Notes: generated from the sequence alone by a model not told the origin. Shown: positions 17,287 to 26,892, counted from the first letter of the stretch. The stretch is 64,000 nucleotides of DNA from JAEUNX01 sp034004685 (GCA_034004685.1 JAVEWG010000003.1:62001-126000); one strand, 5' to 3'. Translations and numbers: made by a program.

Positions 17287-18080
17287 GCCGGATTGCCCTG
17301 GGGCTGGAGTACGACGGCTCCTGTTTCGAAGGCTGGCAGACTCAGCCCCATGGACGCACCGTGCAGGATGCCCTGGAGCAGGCCCTGGCGCGGATTTCCG
17401 GCACCCGGGTTGCCACGGTATGCGCTGGCCGTACCGATACCGGGGTCCACGCCACTGCTCAGGTGGCCCATTTCGATCCTCCCGAAGCGCGACCGCTGTC
17501 GGCCTGGGTGCGGGGGGTCAATAGCCATCTCCCGCCTTCGGTGACAGTGCGCTGGGCCTGCCCGGTAGCGGACGACTTCCATGCGCGTTTTGCCGCCCAG
17601 GCCCGGCAGTATCGCTATGTGCTCTATAACAGTCCCACCCGGCCGGCCTTGCTGGCGGGCAAGGTGGGCTGGTTTCACGCGCCCCTGGCGGTCGAGACCA
17701 TGGCGGCGGCGGCGGCCGTCCTGGTGGGGCGCCACGATTTTTCTGCCTTCCGGGCGGCGGCCTGTCAGGCCCATTCCCCGGTGCGGGACTTGTCCCTGGC
17801 CCGGGTGAGTCGGCTCGGGGATTACGTGATTTTCGATTTCCGCGCCAATGGCTTCCTGCACCACATGGTCCGCAATCTGGTGGGCGCCCTGGTCTATGTG
17901 GGCAAGGGGCGTCATCCGCCCAGTTGGCCCGGGGAGGTCCTGGCGGGTCGGGACCGCTCCAGGGCTGCACCCACCTTCAGTCCGGATGGCCTCTACCTGT
18001 GCGGGGTGGACTACGGACCGGATTGGAGTCTGCCCGACGGGGGGCGTATCATCCGCCTTCCGCCTATTCCTTTCGTCTGA
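17283..18080 (+). CDS. truA: tRNA pseudouridine(38-40) synthase
   Basis: 265 aa from TTG 17283, giving a protein that starts LSRIALGLEYDGSCFEGWQ, the normal TruA N-terminus. The catalytic aspartate is Asp52 in CAGRTDTGVHATAQV, and the C-terminal FHHMVR-like stretch appears as FLHHMVRNLVG. It converts uridines 38-40 of the tRNA anticodon arm to pseudouridine. The longer open frame upstream is only a shadow of the preceding gene. It overlaps that gene by four bases, and trpF follows two bases after its stop, the common truA-trpF order. Confidence 0.96.
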   Translation: MSRIALGLEYDGSCFEGWQTQPHGRTVQDALEQALARISGTRVATVCAGRTDTGVHATAQVAHFDPPEARPLSAWVRGVNSHLPPSVTVRWACPVADDFHARFAAQARQYRYVLYNSPTRPALLAGKVGWFHAPLAVETMAAAAAVLVGRHDFSAFRAAACQAHSPVRDLSLARVSRLGDYVIFDFRANGFLHHMVRNLVGALVYVGKGRHPPSWPGEVLAGRDRSRAAPTFSPDGLYLCGVDYGPDWSLPDGGRIIRLPPIPFV

Positions 18081-18082
18081 TC

Positions 18083-18712
18083 TTGCCCTTCCGCACCCGC
18101 ATCAAAATCTGCGGCCTGACCCGCGAGGAAGACGTGGCCGCCGCCGTCACGGCTGGCGCCGACGCGCTGGGTTTCGTCTTCTATCCGGCTAGCCCCCGCC
18201 ATGTGGATCTGGCTCGGGCCGAGGCATTGATGGCCTTGGTGCCGCCCTTCGTCACCGTGGTGGGGCTGTTCGTGAATGCCGCTGCGGCACAGGTGGACCA
18301 GGCCCTGGCCCGGTTGCCCATCCAGCTTCTTCAGTTCCATGGGGATGAGACCGACCAGGATTGCGCCCGCCATGGCCGCCCCTACATCAAGGCGGCACGG
18401 GTTCGGCCGGGCTTCGATCTGGTAGACTACGCAGCCGCCTTTCCGGGCGCCTCGGCCCTGTTGGTGGATGCCTTTGTCGAAGGTTACGGTGGTGGTGGCC
18501 ATGTGTTCGACTGGAACCTGATTCCCGCCGCTGGCCTGGGCAAGCCCCTGATCCTTTCGGGCGGGCTGGATGCCACCAATGTGGGCGAGGCCATCCGGCG
18601 GGTCCACCCCTGGGCGGTGGACGTGAGCAGCGGCGTGGAGCGTGCCAAGGGCATCAAGGACGCGGCCCGTATCGAGGCCTTCATTTCTGGAGTGCGTAAT
18701 GCAGATGGCTGA
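18083..18712 (+). CDS. trpF: Phosphoribosylanthranilate isomerase
   Basis: 209 aa if translation begins at TTG 18083 (LPFRTRIKICGLTREED). The family normally starts two to five residues before RIKICG, so this start fits best although no clear Shine-Dalgarno is seen; coupling to the truA stop (18078-18080) may substitute. It is a (βα)8 enzyme isomerising PRA to CdRP in tryptophan synthesis. The catalytic Cys is in KICGL, the general acid Asp in LLVDAF, and the phosphate loops are LSGGLDATNV and VDVSSGVE. It overlaps trpB. Confidence 0.93.
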   Translation: MPFRTRIKICGLTREEDVAAAVTAGADALGFVFYPASPRHVDLARAEALMALVPPFVTVVGLFVNAAAAQVDQALARLPIQLLQFHGDETDQDCARHGRPYIKAARVRPGFDLVDYAAAFPGASALLVDAFVEGYGGGGHVFDWNLIPAAGLGKPLILSGGLDATNVGEAIRRVHPWAVDVSSGVERAKGIKDAARIEAFISGVRNADG

Positions 18713-19910
18713 TTCGGGTTACCACTATCCCGACGCGAAGGGGCATTTTGGCCCCTACGGTGGCGTGTTCGTCGCCGAAACCCTGATTCCGGCCCTGGAG
18801 GAACTGCGCCTGGCCTACTCGGCCTGCCAGAGTGATCCGGCCTTCCAGGCCGAGTTCGAGTATGAGCTCAAACACTACGTGGGCCGCCCCAGCCCCATCT
18901 ACCATGCCAAGCGCTGGTCGGAGATTCTCGGGGGCGCCCAGATCTACCTGAAGCGGGAAGACCTCAACCATACCGGCGCCCACAAGGTGAACAACTGCAT
19001 CGGCCAGGCCCTGGTGGCCCGGCGGATGGGCAAGCCCCGGGTGATCGCCGAAACCGGCGCCGGCCAGCACGGGGTGGCCACCGCCACGGTGGCGGCCCGC
19101 TATGGCATGGAGTGCGTGGTCTACATGGGCTCGGAGGACGTCAAGCGCCAGGCCGCCAACGTCTATCGCATGAAGCTCCTGGGGGCCACCGTGGTACCGG
19201 TGGAATCCGGCTCCAAGACCCTCAAGGACGCCCTCAACGAGGCCATGCGGGACTGGGTCACCAACGTCCACAACACGTTCTACATCATCGGCACCGTGGC
19301 CGGTCCCCACCCCTATCCCATGATGGTGCGGGACTTCCAGGCGGTGATCGGGGAGGAGTGCCTCACCCAGATGCCGGAACTGGCCGGTCGCCAGCCGGAC
19401 TATGTGATCGCCTGCGTGGGCGGCGGCTCCAACGCCATGGGGATCTTCTACCCCTACATCGGCGAGGCGGGGGTCCAGCTGGTGGGCGTGGAGGCCGCCG
19501 GCGAGGGCATCGCCACCGGCCACCATGCCGCGTCCCTGTCCGCCGGCCGACCGGGGGTGCTCCACGGCAACCGTACCTACCTCCTGCAGGACGAGGACGG
19601 CCAGATCATCGAGACCCATTCCATCTCCGCTGGCCTGGATTACCCCGGGGTCGGCCCCGAGCATGCCTGGCTCAAGGACAGCGGGCGGGCCTCCTACGTG
19701 GGGGTCACCGACGCGGAAGCTCTCCAGGCCTTCCATGACCTGTGCCGGCTTGAAGGGATCATCCCGGCCCTGGAGTCCTCCCATGCCCTGGCCTACGCGG
19801 CCCGGCTGGCCCCCACCCTGCCCAAGGACAAGATTCTGTTGGTGAATCTGTCCGGCCGGGGTGACAAGGACATGCACACCGTCGCCGAGCGTTCCGGCAT
19901 AACCTTTTGA
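18699..19910 (+). CDS. trpB: Tryptophan synthase beta chain
   Basis: 403 aa from ATG 18699, with GGAG six bases upstream; a second ATG two codons on is the alternative. The PLP lysine is in HTGAHKVNNCIG, the phosphate-binding loop is GGGSNAMGIF, and the indole-channel region is intact. It condenses indole with serine. The start lies inside trpF (14-base overlap). trpA follows after 44 bases. Split trp genes (trpEGDC elsewhere, trpFBA here) are usual in betaproteobacteria. Confidence 0.97.
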   Translation: MQMADSGYHYPDAKGHFGPYGGVFVAETLIPALEELRLAYSACQSDPAFQAEFEYELKHYVGRPSPIYHAKRWSEILGGAQIYLKREDLNHTGAHKVNNCIGQALVARRMGKPRVIAETGAGQHGVATATVAARYGMECVVYMGSEDVKRQAANVYRMKLLGATVVPVESGSKTLKDALNEAMRDWVTNVHNTFYIIGTVAGPHPYPMMVRDFQAVIGEECLTQMPELAGRQPDYVIACVGGGSNAMGIFYPYIGEAGVQLVGVEAAGEGIATGHHAASLSAGRPGVLHGNRTYLLQDEDGQIIETHSISAGLDYPGVGPEHAWLKDSGRASYVGVTDAEALQAFHDLCRLEGIIPALESSHALAYAARLAPTLPKDKILLVNLSGRGDKDMHTVAERSGITF

Positions 19911-19954
19911 TGCGATCGGGCGTGTCAGCAGGCGCGCCCGCTACCCCCTAGCCC

Positions 19955-20770
19955 ATGTCGAGAATCCAATCCACCTTCCAGAGCCTGGCCCGGGACGGGC
20001 GCAAGGCCCTCATTCCCTTCATCACCGCCGGTGATCCCGATCCCGAGCAGACCCTGCCCCTGATGCGGGCCCTGGTGGCGGGCGGCGCCGACATCATCGA
20101 GCTGGGGGTGCCCTTCTCCGATCCCATGGCCGATGGTCCCACCATCCAGCGGGCGTCCGAGCGGGCCCTGGCCCGGGGCATGACGCTCCGCAAGGTGCTG
20201 GCCGTCGTCCAGGCCTTCCGCCAGGAAAACGCCACCACCCCGGTGGTGCTGATGGGCTATGCCAATCCGGTGGAGGCCATGGGGGTCGAGCGCTTCACCC
20301 GGCTGGCGGCCGAGGCCGGCGTGGATGGGGTGTTGATCGTGGATTACCCGCCGGAGGAGTGCGTGGAGTTCGCGGCGGCGGTCAAGGCGGCGGGGATGGA
20401 TCCGGTCTTCCTGCTGGCCCCCACGTCCACCGAGCAGCGTTTCGATGACGTGGCCAAGGCGGGCAGTGGCTACATCTATTACGTCTCCCTCAAGGGTGTC
20501 ACCGGCGCCGGCCATCTGGACCTGGACGAAGTGGCCCGCCGCATTCCCGCCATCCGGGCGCGGGTGGGCATGCCGGTGGGGGTGGGTTTTGGCATCCGGG
20601 ATGCGGAATCCGCCCGGCGGGTGGCCCAGGTGGCCGACGCAGTGGTGATCGGCAGCCGCATCATCGAAGAAATCGAACGCTCGTCGGCCGAAACCCTGGC
20701 GGCCAACGTGTCCGGTTTCCTGAAGACCATCCGCGAGGCCCTGGATGCCCCGCAAGGAGTGAAGCCATGA
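19955..20770 (+). CDS. trpA: Tryptophan synthase alpha chain
   Basis: 271 aa. It cleaves indole-3-glycerol phosphate to indole and G3P. Key residues are visible: Glu in DIIELGVPFSDPMADGP (the catalytic Glu and Asp pair) and the phosphate-binding GVGFGIRDAE. Its stop overlaps the accD start (ATGA at 20767), so tryptophan synthesis and fatty-acid synthesis genes are translationally linked. Confidence 0.97.
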   Translation: MSRIQSTFQSLARDGRKALIPFITAGDPDPEQTLPLMRALVAGGADIIELGVPFSDPMADGPTIQRASERALARGMTLRKVLAVVQAFRQENATTPVVLMGYANPVEAMGVERFTRLAAEAGVDGVLIVDYPPEECVEFAAAVKAAGMDPVFLLAPTSTEQRFDDVAKAGSGYIYYVSLKGVTGAGHLDLDEVARRIPAIRARVGMPVGVGFGIRDAESARRVAQVADAVVIGSRIIEEIERSSAETLAANVSGFLKTIREALDAPQGVKP

Positions 20771-21636
20771 GCTGGCTGCAAAAGCTGCTGCCTCCCAAGA
20801 TCAAGCGGGGCGACGCCGGCGCCCGGCGCTCGATTCCCGAAGGTCTGTGGAGCAAGTGCCCGTCCTGCGAGGCGGTGCTCTACCGCACCGACCTGGAAAG
20901 CAATCTGAGCGTGTGCCCCAAGTGTGGCCATCATCAGCGCCTGCGGGCCCGCCAGCGCCTGGATCTGCTGCTGGACCCGGAAGGGCGCTTCGAGATCGGT
21001 GCCGAGGTGATGCCGGTGGACCCCCTCAAGTTCAAGGATTCCCGGCGCTACCCCGAACGCCTGGTGGCTGCCACCGAGCAGACCGGCGAAGCCGATGCCA
21101 TGGTGGTGATGCAAGGCGCCATTAAAACCGTGCCGGTGGTGGTGGCCTGTTTCGAGTTTGAATTCCTCGGAGGTTCCATGGGTTCGGTGGTGGGGGAGCG
21201 CTTCGTGCGGGGTGTCAAGGCCGCCATCGAGCAGCAGATGCCCTTCATCTGTATCGCCGCCTCGGGGGGCGCCCGGATGCAAGAAGGCTTGTTCTCCCTG
21301 ATGCAGATGGCCAAGACCACCGCCGCGCTGACCCAGCTGGCCCGGCGCAAGCTGCCCTTCATCTCCTTGCTCACTGATCCCACCATGGGGGGCGTGTCCG
21401 CCAGTTTCGCTTTCATGGGGGACGTGGTGATTGCCGAGCCTGGCGCCCTGATCGGCTTTGCCGGCCCCCGGGTGATCGAGCAGACGGTCCGGGAAAAACT
21501 GCCGGAAGGCTTCCAGCGGGCTGAATTCCTGCTGGAAAAAGGCGCCGTGGACATGATCGTGGACCGGCGGGAAATGCGGGATCGGCTCGCTGCCCTGCTG
21601 ACCCTGCTGACCCGCCAGCCCCTTCCCGGCAATTGA
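20767..21636 (+). CDS. accD: Acetyl-CoA carboxylase carboxyltransferase beta subunit
   Basis: 289 aa. The four-cysteine zinc ribbon (CPSCEAVLYR, then CPKCGHH) sits at residues ~36-58, and the crotonase-like carboxyltransferase core includes GGSMGSVVGERF and ASGGARMQEG. With AccA it transfers carboxyl from biotin to acetyl-CoA in fatty-acid synthesis. It starts inside the trpA stop. The accD-folC-SPOR-cvpA-purF order is the same as in enterobacteria. Confidence 0.97.
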   Translation: MSWLQKLLPPKIKRGDAGARRSIPEGLWSKCPSCEAVLYRTDLESNLSVCPKCGHHQRLRARQRLDLLLDPEGRFEIGAEVMPVDPLKFKDSRRYPERLVAATEQTGEADAMVVMQGAIKTVPVVVACFEFEFLGGSMGSVVGERFVRGVKAAIEQQMPFICIAASGGARMQEGLFSLMQMAKTTAALTQLARRKLPFISLLTDPTMGGVSASFAFMGDVVIAEPGALIGFAGPRVIEQTVREKLPEGFQRAEFLLEKGAVDMIVDRREMRDRLAALLTLLTRQPLPGN

Positions 21637-21650
21637 CCTGCCCCGCGGCG

Positions 21651-22949
21651 ATGCCCTTGCCGGATACCCTCGCTGGCTGGCTGGCCCTTCTCGAGGCCCG
21701 CACCGGTCAGACAATCGAGCTTGGCCTGGAGCGGGTCGCCCAGGTGCGGGCAGCCCTTGGGGCAAACTCCTCCGCCACCGTGATCACCGTGGGCGGGACC
21801 AACGGCAAGGGCTCCACCTGCGCCATGCTGGAGTCCATCCTGCTGGCGGCCGGTTACCGGGTGGGTTTGTACACCTCACCCCATCTGCTGCGGTACAACG
21901 AGCGAGTGCGCATCGGGGGCCGGGAGGCGGACGATGCCCATCTGGTGCGGGCCTTCCAGGCGGTGGAAAAGGCCCGGGGGGCGGTGCCTCTAACCTATTT
22001 CGAGCAGGGCACCCTTGCCGCCTGGGCGGCTTTCTGCGAGCAGGACCTGGACGTGATCATTCTGGAGGTGGGCCTGGGGGGGCGCCTCGACGCGGTGAAT
22101 ATTTTCGATCCCCATTGTGCCATCGTCACCAGCGTGGCCATGGATCACATGGATTATCTGGGGGATAGCCGGGAAGCCATCGGCTTGGAGAAGGCCGGCA
22201 TCTTCCGCGCCGGGCGGCCCGCGGTGTGCGGCGACCCCCAGCCCCCGGTATCCCTGCTGGATCACGCTGCAGCTATCGGCGCGGACCTGTGGGTGAGCGG
22301 GCGGGACTTCGGCTTTGGCGGCGACCGCCAGCAGTGGGGTTACTGGCGCTTTGAGTCGGCCCCAGCCGGGGGCCGCCTGATGCGCCGGGGCGGGCTGGCC
22401 TATCCGGCCCTGCGGGGGGCCAACCAGCTTCTCAACGCGGCGGCCGTCTTCACAGCCCTGGATCTTCTCAAGGAACGCATCCCGGTGGCCATGCAGGACA
22501 TCCGCCAGGGTCTGATGCTGGTGGATCTCCCCGGCCGCTTCCAGGTGCTGCCGGGCCAGCCGGCGGTGGTACTGGATGTGGCCCACAATCCCCAGGCCGC
22601 CGGGGTCCTGGCGGAAAACCTGGGGGGAATGGGCTATTACCCTGAAACCTGGGCGGTGGTGGGCATGCTCGGGGACAAGGACGTGGCCGGCACCCTGGCC
22701 CTGATGCGCACCCGGGTGGATCACTGGTATCTGGCCAGTTTGCCGGGCCCCCGGGGGCTGTCGGCGGAGGCTCTGGCCGAGGGTTTGGCGCAAGCCGGTG
22801 GAGGATCCGACGTGCGGACCTTCGCTTCTCCGGCGGAGGCCTTCCGCGCCGTCCGGGAAGCAGTGGGGGAGAGTGATAGAATCGCCGTCTTCGGATCCTT
22901 CCTAACCGTAGCGGACGTGCTGGCCTTGCTCAAGGCCGAGCGTCACTGA
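21651..22949 (+). CDS. folC: Dihydrofolate / folylpolyglutamate synthase
   Basis: 432 aa from ATG 21651 (a TTG at 21633 would overlap the accD stop; neither has a clear ribosome site). The Mur-ligase-like P-loop GGTNGKGSTC is at about residues 50-59. SPHLLRYNERVRIGG, EVGLGGRLDAVN and LDVAHNPQAA are the folate-ligase signatures. It joins glutamate to dihydropteroate and adds further glutamates to folates. It belongs to the accD-purF run. Confidence 0.95.
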   Translation: MPLPDTLAGWLALLEARTGQTIELGLERVAQVRAALGANSSATVITVGGTNGKGSTCAMLESILLAAGYRVGLYTSPHLLRYNERVRIGGREADDAHLVRAFQAVEKARGAVPLTYFEQGTLAAWAAFCEQDLDVIILEVGLGGRLDAVNIFDPHCAIVTSVAMDHMDYLGDSREAIGLEKAGIFRAGRPAVCGDPQPPVSLLDHAAAIGADLWVSGRDFGFGGDRQQWGYWRFESAPAGGRLMRRGGLAYPALRGANQLLNAAAVFTALDLLKERIPVAMQDIRQGLMLVDLPGRFQVLPGQPAVVLDVAHNPQAAGVLAENLGGMGYYPETWAVVGMLGDKDVAGTLALMRTRVDHWYLASLPGPRGLSAEALAEGLAQAGGGSDVRTFASPAEAFRAVREAVGESDRIAVFGSFLTVADVLALLKAERH

Positions 22950-22961
22950 GACAAGACAGCC

Positions 22962-23627
22962 GTGGCCGACGACGACAACCTGGACATCAAGAAGCGCGCC
23001 CGCCGCCGGCTGGTGGGGGCCGCGGCCCTGGCCCTGCTGGCGGCCATCGTGCTGCCCATGGTGATGGACCAGGAACCCCGACCCCTCAATCAGGATGTCC
23101 AGATCCGGATTCCCCGGCCGGACGGGGATAACTTCGCGGCCCGGACCATTTCGCCCCGGAACGAGGTCCCCACCGAAATCCATACGCCGGTGGAGCCGGA
23201 AAGCCCGGGCAAGACCACCGTGCAGCCCGGCCTGCCGGCCCCGGTGCCGGCCGCCCCGGAAGCGGCGGTCAAACCCGAGGCTGCCAAGCCAGTGGCCGGT
23301 CCCAAGCCCCTCGCGGAATCCAAGCCCGTTCTCGAGCCGCGCCCACCTGTAGCCGAGCCCGCCCGGGCCGAGGCGATTCTTGGCGGACAGGTGCCGGCGA
23401 CGGCTCCACCGGCCGGTTTCGTGGTGCAGCTGGGGGCTTATGTGGATGGGGAAAAGGCCGCAGCCCTGCGTAGTCGCCTGAAAACCGAAGGCTTTAACGC
23501 TTATACCGAAAAGGTGGGGGACAAGACCCGGGTTCGGGTGGGCCCCTTCCCCTCCCGGGAGGCCGCGGACAAGGTGGGCGACAAGCTGAAGGGCCAGGGC
23601 CTGCCGGTGGTCGTGACGGCCCGCTGA
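22962..23627 (+). CDS. SPOR-domain membrane protein (DedD-like)
   Basis: 221 aa starting at GTG 22962 (VADDDNLDIKKRARRR). A cytoplasmic basic N-terminus leads into one membrane segment at ~19-34 (LVGAAALALLAAIVLPM). A long Pro/Ala/Glu-rich periplasmic linker follows, then a C-terminal SPOR domain from about residue 145 (GFVVQLGAYVDGEKAAALRSRL). SPOR domains bind denuded septal peptidoglycan, so a cell-division role is likely. It takes the dedD position between folC and cvpA. Confidence 0.88.
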   Translation: MADDDNLDIKKRARRRLVGAAALALLAAIVLPMVMDQEPRPLNQDVQIRIPRPDGDNFAARTISPRNEVPTEIHTPVEPESPGKTTVQPGLPAPVPAAPEAAVKPEAAKPVAGPKPLAESKPVLEPRPPVAEPARAEAILGGQVPATAPPAGFVVQLGAYVDGEKAAALRSRLKTEGFNAYTEKVGDKTRVRVGPFPSREAADKVGDKLKGQGLPVVVTAR

Positions 23628-23635
23628 TTACCCGG

Positions 23636-24124
23636 ATGACGGGGTTTGACTACGCATTTCTCGGCCTGACCGGGCTGATGGCCTTGCTGGGTTTCTGGCG
23701 GGGTCTGGTGAGCGAGGTATTGGCACTGTTGGCCTGGGTGCTGGCTTTCCTGCTGGCGCGGACCTTCGCCGACGAAGTGGGCGCGCTCTTTGGCAGCCTG
23801 ATTCCTGATGGCCTGGGGCGGCTGGTGGTGGGTTTTCTGTTGATCTTCGTGGCGGTCCTGATGGCCACCGGGATTCTGCGTTTTCTCCTGCGGGAGCTCC
23901 TCAAGGTGGCCGGACTGGGCTTTGCCGATCGCTTCCTGGGGGGCTGTTTCGGACTATTGAAGGGCCTTTTCATCGCCCTGGTGCTGGTCATGCTGGGGGG
24001 CATGGCGGGCTTGGCAAAAGCCACCTGGTGGCAAGGCGCTCGTTTTGCGCCTCCCCTTGAAACCGCCGTGATCGCGGCCAAGCCGTGGTTGCCCGAGGCA
24101 ATCGCGAAAAGAATTCGTTTTTAG
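23636..24124 (+). CDS. cvpA: CvpA family membrane protein
   Basis: 162 aa with four predicted membrane segments. The N-terminus FDYAFLGLTGLMALLGFWRGLVSEVLAL is typical of CvpA. The family is needed for colicin V production and, more broadly, for envelope homeostasis and bile tolerance in enterobacteria. It starts nine bases after the SPOR gene and precedes purF, the classical cvpA-purF pairing. Confidence 0.93.
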   Translation: MTGFDYAFLGLTGLMALLGFWRGLVSEVLALLAWVLAFLLARTFADEVGALFGSLIPDGLGRLVVGFLLIFVAVLMATGILRFLLRELLKVAGLGFADRFLGGCFGLLKGLFIALVLVMLGGMAGLAKATWWQGARFAPPLETAVIAAKPWLPEAIAKRIRF

Positions 24125-24138
24125 AGAAAGTTGGACTC

Positions 24139-25671
24139 ATGTGTGGGATTTTGGGCGTCGTCGCTAAATCACCGGTCAATCAGTTGCTCTACGACGGGCT
24201 CCAGGTGCTCCAGCACCGGGGCCAGGACGCGGCGGGGATCGCCACCGAGGAAGGTGGCCGGTTCTGCATGCACAAGGGCTCAGGCCTGGTGCGGGACGTC
24301 TTCCGCACCCGCAACATGCGCAACCTCCAGGGTAACTGGGGCCTGGCCCATGTGCGCTACCCAACCGCCGGCTCGGCCTACAACGCCGCCGAGGCCCAGC
24401 CCTTCTATGTGAATTCGCCCTTTGGCCTGATGCTGGCCCACAACGGCAATCTTACCAATTCTGAAGTCCTGAAGCGGGAGATGTTCCTGGCGGATCTGCG
24501 CCACATCAACACCAACTCCGACTCGGAAGTGCTCCTCAACGTGCTGGCCCACGAGCTCCAGGCTGCCTCCAAGGGCTGCAAACTGGATGCCGAGGCGGTG
24601 TTTGCCGCGGTGGCGGCGGTGCATCGGCGCTGCCGGGGGGCCTATGCGGTGGTGGTGATGATTGCCGGTTATGGCCTGCTGGCCTTCCGCGATCCCTACG
24701 GCATCCGTCCCCTGGTGATCGGCCGCAATGATACGGAAAGCGGCCCGGAATGGCTGGTGGCCTCCGAATCAGTGGCGGTGGATGTGCTGGGCTACCGCCT
24801 GCTGCGGGACGTGGCCCCAGGCGAGGCGGTGCTCATCGATACGGAAGGGCACTTCCAGAGTCGTCAGTGCGCCGACAAGACGCTGCAGGCGCCCTGCATG
24901 TTCGAGTTCGTTTATCTGGCCCGGCCGGATTCCATCATCGACGGCATCTCGGTGTACGAATCCCGGGTCAAGATGGGAGAATTCCTGGCCCACAAGCTAC
25001 GCCGGACCCAGCCCCACCTGGAGGTGGACGTGGTGATCCCGATCCCCGACTCCAGCCGCCCCATGGCCATGGAAATGGCTCACCACATGGGGGCAGCTTA
25101 CCGGGAAGGCTTCGTCAAGAACCGCTACATCGGCCGCACCTTCATCATGCCCGGCCAGGCGGTGCGCAAGAAATCCGTGCGCCAGAAGCTCAACACCATC
25201 CACCAGGAGTTCAAGGGCAAGAAAGTGCTGCTGGTGGATGATTCCATTGTGCGGGGTACCACCAGCCGGGAGATCGTGCTGATGGCCCGGGAAGCGGGGG
25301 CCGAGAAGGTCTATATGGCTTCTTCCGCGCCGCCGGTGCGTTACGCTAACGTCTACGGCATCGACATGCCCACCCGGGGCGAGTTGATCGCCTCCGACCG
25401 CAGCGAGGAGGAGATCTGCCGGGAAATCGGCGCCGATGCTCTGATCTATCAGGATCTGGAAGACCTCAAGGCGGCGGTCCAGGCCATCAATCCCCTCATC
25501 CGCCATTTCGAGACCTCCTGCTTCGACGGCTGCTACATCACCGGCGACATCACTGCCGAGTACCTGTCTGGCGTGGAAAACCAGCGCAATGAGGGCAAGC
25601 CCATGGGGGCGGAGGAATCCGAGGACGGCCAGCTCGACCTCAATCTAGTCAATCACGGCCAGGACCGCTGA
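24139..25671 (+). CDS. purF: Amidophosphoribosyltransferase
   Basis: 510 aa from ATG 24139, so that removal of Met exposes the catalytic Cys2 (MCGILGVV); longer in-frame starts would bury the nucleophile. The N-terminal Ntn glutaminase is followed by a phosphoribosyltransferase domain with VLLVDDSIVRGTTSREIV. It makes phosphoribosylamine, the first committed step of purine synthesis. It is fourteen bases from cvpA. Confidence 0.97.
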   Translation: MCGILGVVAKSPVNQLLYDGLQVLQHRGQDAAGIATEEGGRFCMHKGSGLVRDVFRTRNMRNLQGNWGLAHVRYPTAGSAYNAAEAQPFYVNSPFGLMLAHNGNLTNSEVLKREMFLADLRHINTNSDSEVLLNVLAHELQAASKGCKLDAEAVFAAVAAVHRRCRGAYAVVVMIAGYGLLAFRDPYGIRPLVIGRNDTESGPEWLVASESVAVDVLGYRLLRDVAPGEAVLIDTEGHFQSRQCADKTLQAPCMFEFVYLARPDSIIDGISVYESRVKMGEFLAHKLRRTQPHLEVDVVIPIPDSSRPMAMEMAHHMGAAYREGFVKNRYIGRTFIMPGQAVRKKSVRQKLNTIHQEFKGKKVLLVDDSIVRGTTSREIVLMAREAGAEKVYMASSAPPVRYANVYGIDMPTRGELIASDRSEEEICREIGADALIYQDLEDLKAAVQAINPLIRHFETSCFDGCYITGDITAEYLSGVENQRNEGKPMGAEESEDGQLDLNLVNHGQDR

Positions 25672-25709
25672 GGCTTGGTGATCCCGCCCGGCTGGTAAGG
25701 AAGAACATT

Positions 25710-26879
25710 TTGGAAGACTTCGATTTCGACACCCTGGCGGTTCGGGCTGGCACGGCCCGCAGCCAGTTCAACGAGCACAGCGAGGCGCTTTACCTGACCT
25801 CCAGCTTCGTTTTTGACTCGGCGGCCCAGGCGGCGGCCCGTTTCTCGGGGGAAGAGGAGGGCAACGTCTATGCCCGCTTCACCAATCCCACCGTCACCGC
25901 CATGCAGACCCGCCTGGCGGCGCTGGAAGGCGCCGAGGCCTGCGTGGCCACCTCGTCGGGGATGTCGGCGATCTTGTCCCTGGTGATGGGGCTCTTGAAG
26001 GGCGGCGACCACGTGGTGGTGTCCCGGGGGGTGTTCGGCGCCACCCAGCAACTCTTTTCAGGGATTCTGGCCAAGTTCGGCATCCAGTCCACCTTTGTGC
26101 CGGCCACCGATCTGGCCGCCTACCGGGCGGCGGTGACCCCGGCCACCCGGTTGTTTTTCATCGAAACCCCCTCCAACCCCCTCACCGAGCTGGTGGACGT
26201 GGCGGCGGTGGCGGCCATTGCCCACCAGGCGGGTGCCTGGCTGGCGGTGGATAACTGCTTTTGCACCCCGGCCTTGCAAAAGCCCCTGACCCAGGGGGCT
26301 GACCTGGTGATCCACTCCGCCACCAAGTACCTGGATGGTCAGGGGCGGGTGCTGGGAGGGGCGGTATGCGGGGCCAGGGTGCTGGTGGACGAGGTGGTGA
26401 AATTCCTCCGCACCGCCGGGCCCTGCATCTCTCCCTTCAACGCCTGGGTGATCCTCAAGGGCCTGGAAACCTTGCGGATCCGCATGGAAGCCCAATCCGC
26501 ATCGGCCCTCGAGCTGGCCCGTTGGCTGGAAACCCAGCCAGGCGTCGAGCGGGTTCATTACCCCGGCCTGGAATCCCACCCGCAGTTCGAACTGGCCCAA
26601 CGCCAGCAGAAGGGCGGGGGTGCCATCGTCAGCTTCGAAGTCAGGGGTGGCCGGGAGGCGGCCTGGAAGGTGGTGGATTCCACCCGGCTGCTGTCCATTA
26701 CGGCCAATCTGGGGGACACCAAGACCACCATCACCCATCCTGCTTCCACCACTCACGGCCGCATCACCGCCGAGGCGCGGGAGGCTTCCGGCATCCGGGA
26801 GGGCTTGCTGCGGGTGGCGGTGGGGCTGGAGTCGGTGGAGGACATCAAGGCCGATCTGGCCCGGGGCCTGGCGGGCTGA
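25710..26879 (+). CDS. metZ: O-succinylhomoserine sulfhydrylase
   Basis: 389 aa from TTG 25710, with AAGGAAG seven bases upstream and the protein beginning LEDFDFDTLAVRAGT. It is a fold-type I PLP enzyme of the Cys/Met family. The PLP lysine is in HSATKYLDGQGRVLGG, and the Tyr/Arg pair is in NVYARFTNPT. MetZ uses sulfide and O-succinylhomoserine to make homocysteine. It directly follows purF, a frequent betaproteobacterial arrangement. A second sulfhydrylase, metY, lies at 35199-36470. Confidence 0.92.
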   Translation: MEDFDFDTLAVRAGTARSQFNEHSEALYLTSSFVFDSAAQAAARFSGEEEGNVYARFTNPTVTAMQTRLAALEGAEACVATSSGMSAILSLVMGLLKGGDHVVVSRGVFGATQQLFSGILAKFGIQSTFVPATDLAAYRAAVTPATRLFFIETPSNPLTELVDVAAVAAIAHQAGAWLAVDNCFCTPALQKPLTQGADLVIHSATKYLDGQGRVLGGAVCGARVLVDEVVKFLRTAGPCISPFNAWVILKGLETLRIRMEAQSASALELARWLETQPGVERVHYPGLESHPQFELAQRQQKGGGAIVSFEVRGGREAAWKVVDSTRLLSITANLGDTKTTITHPASTTHGRITAEAREASGIREGLLRVAVGLESVEDIKADLARGLAG

Positions 26880-26892
26880 CCAGCCCCGGCAC

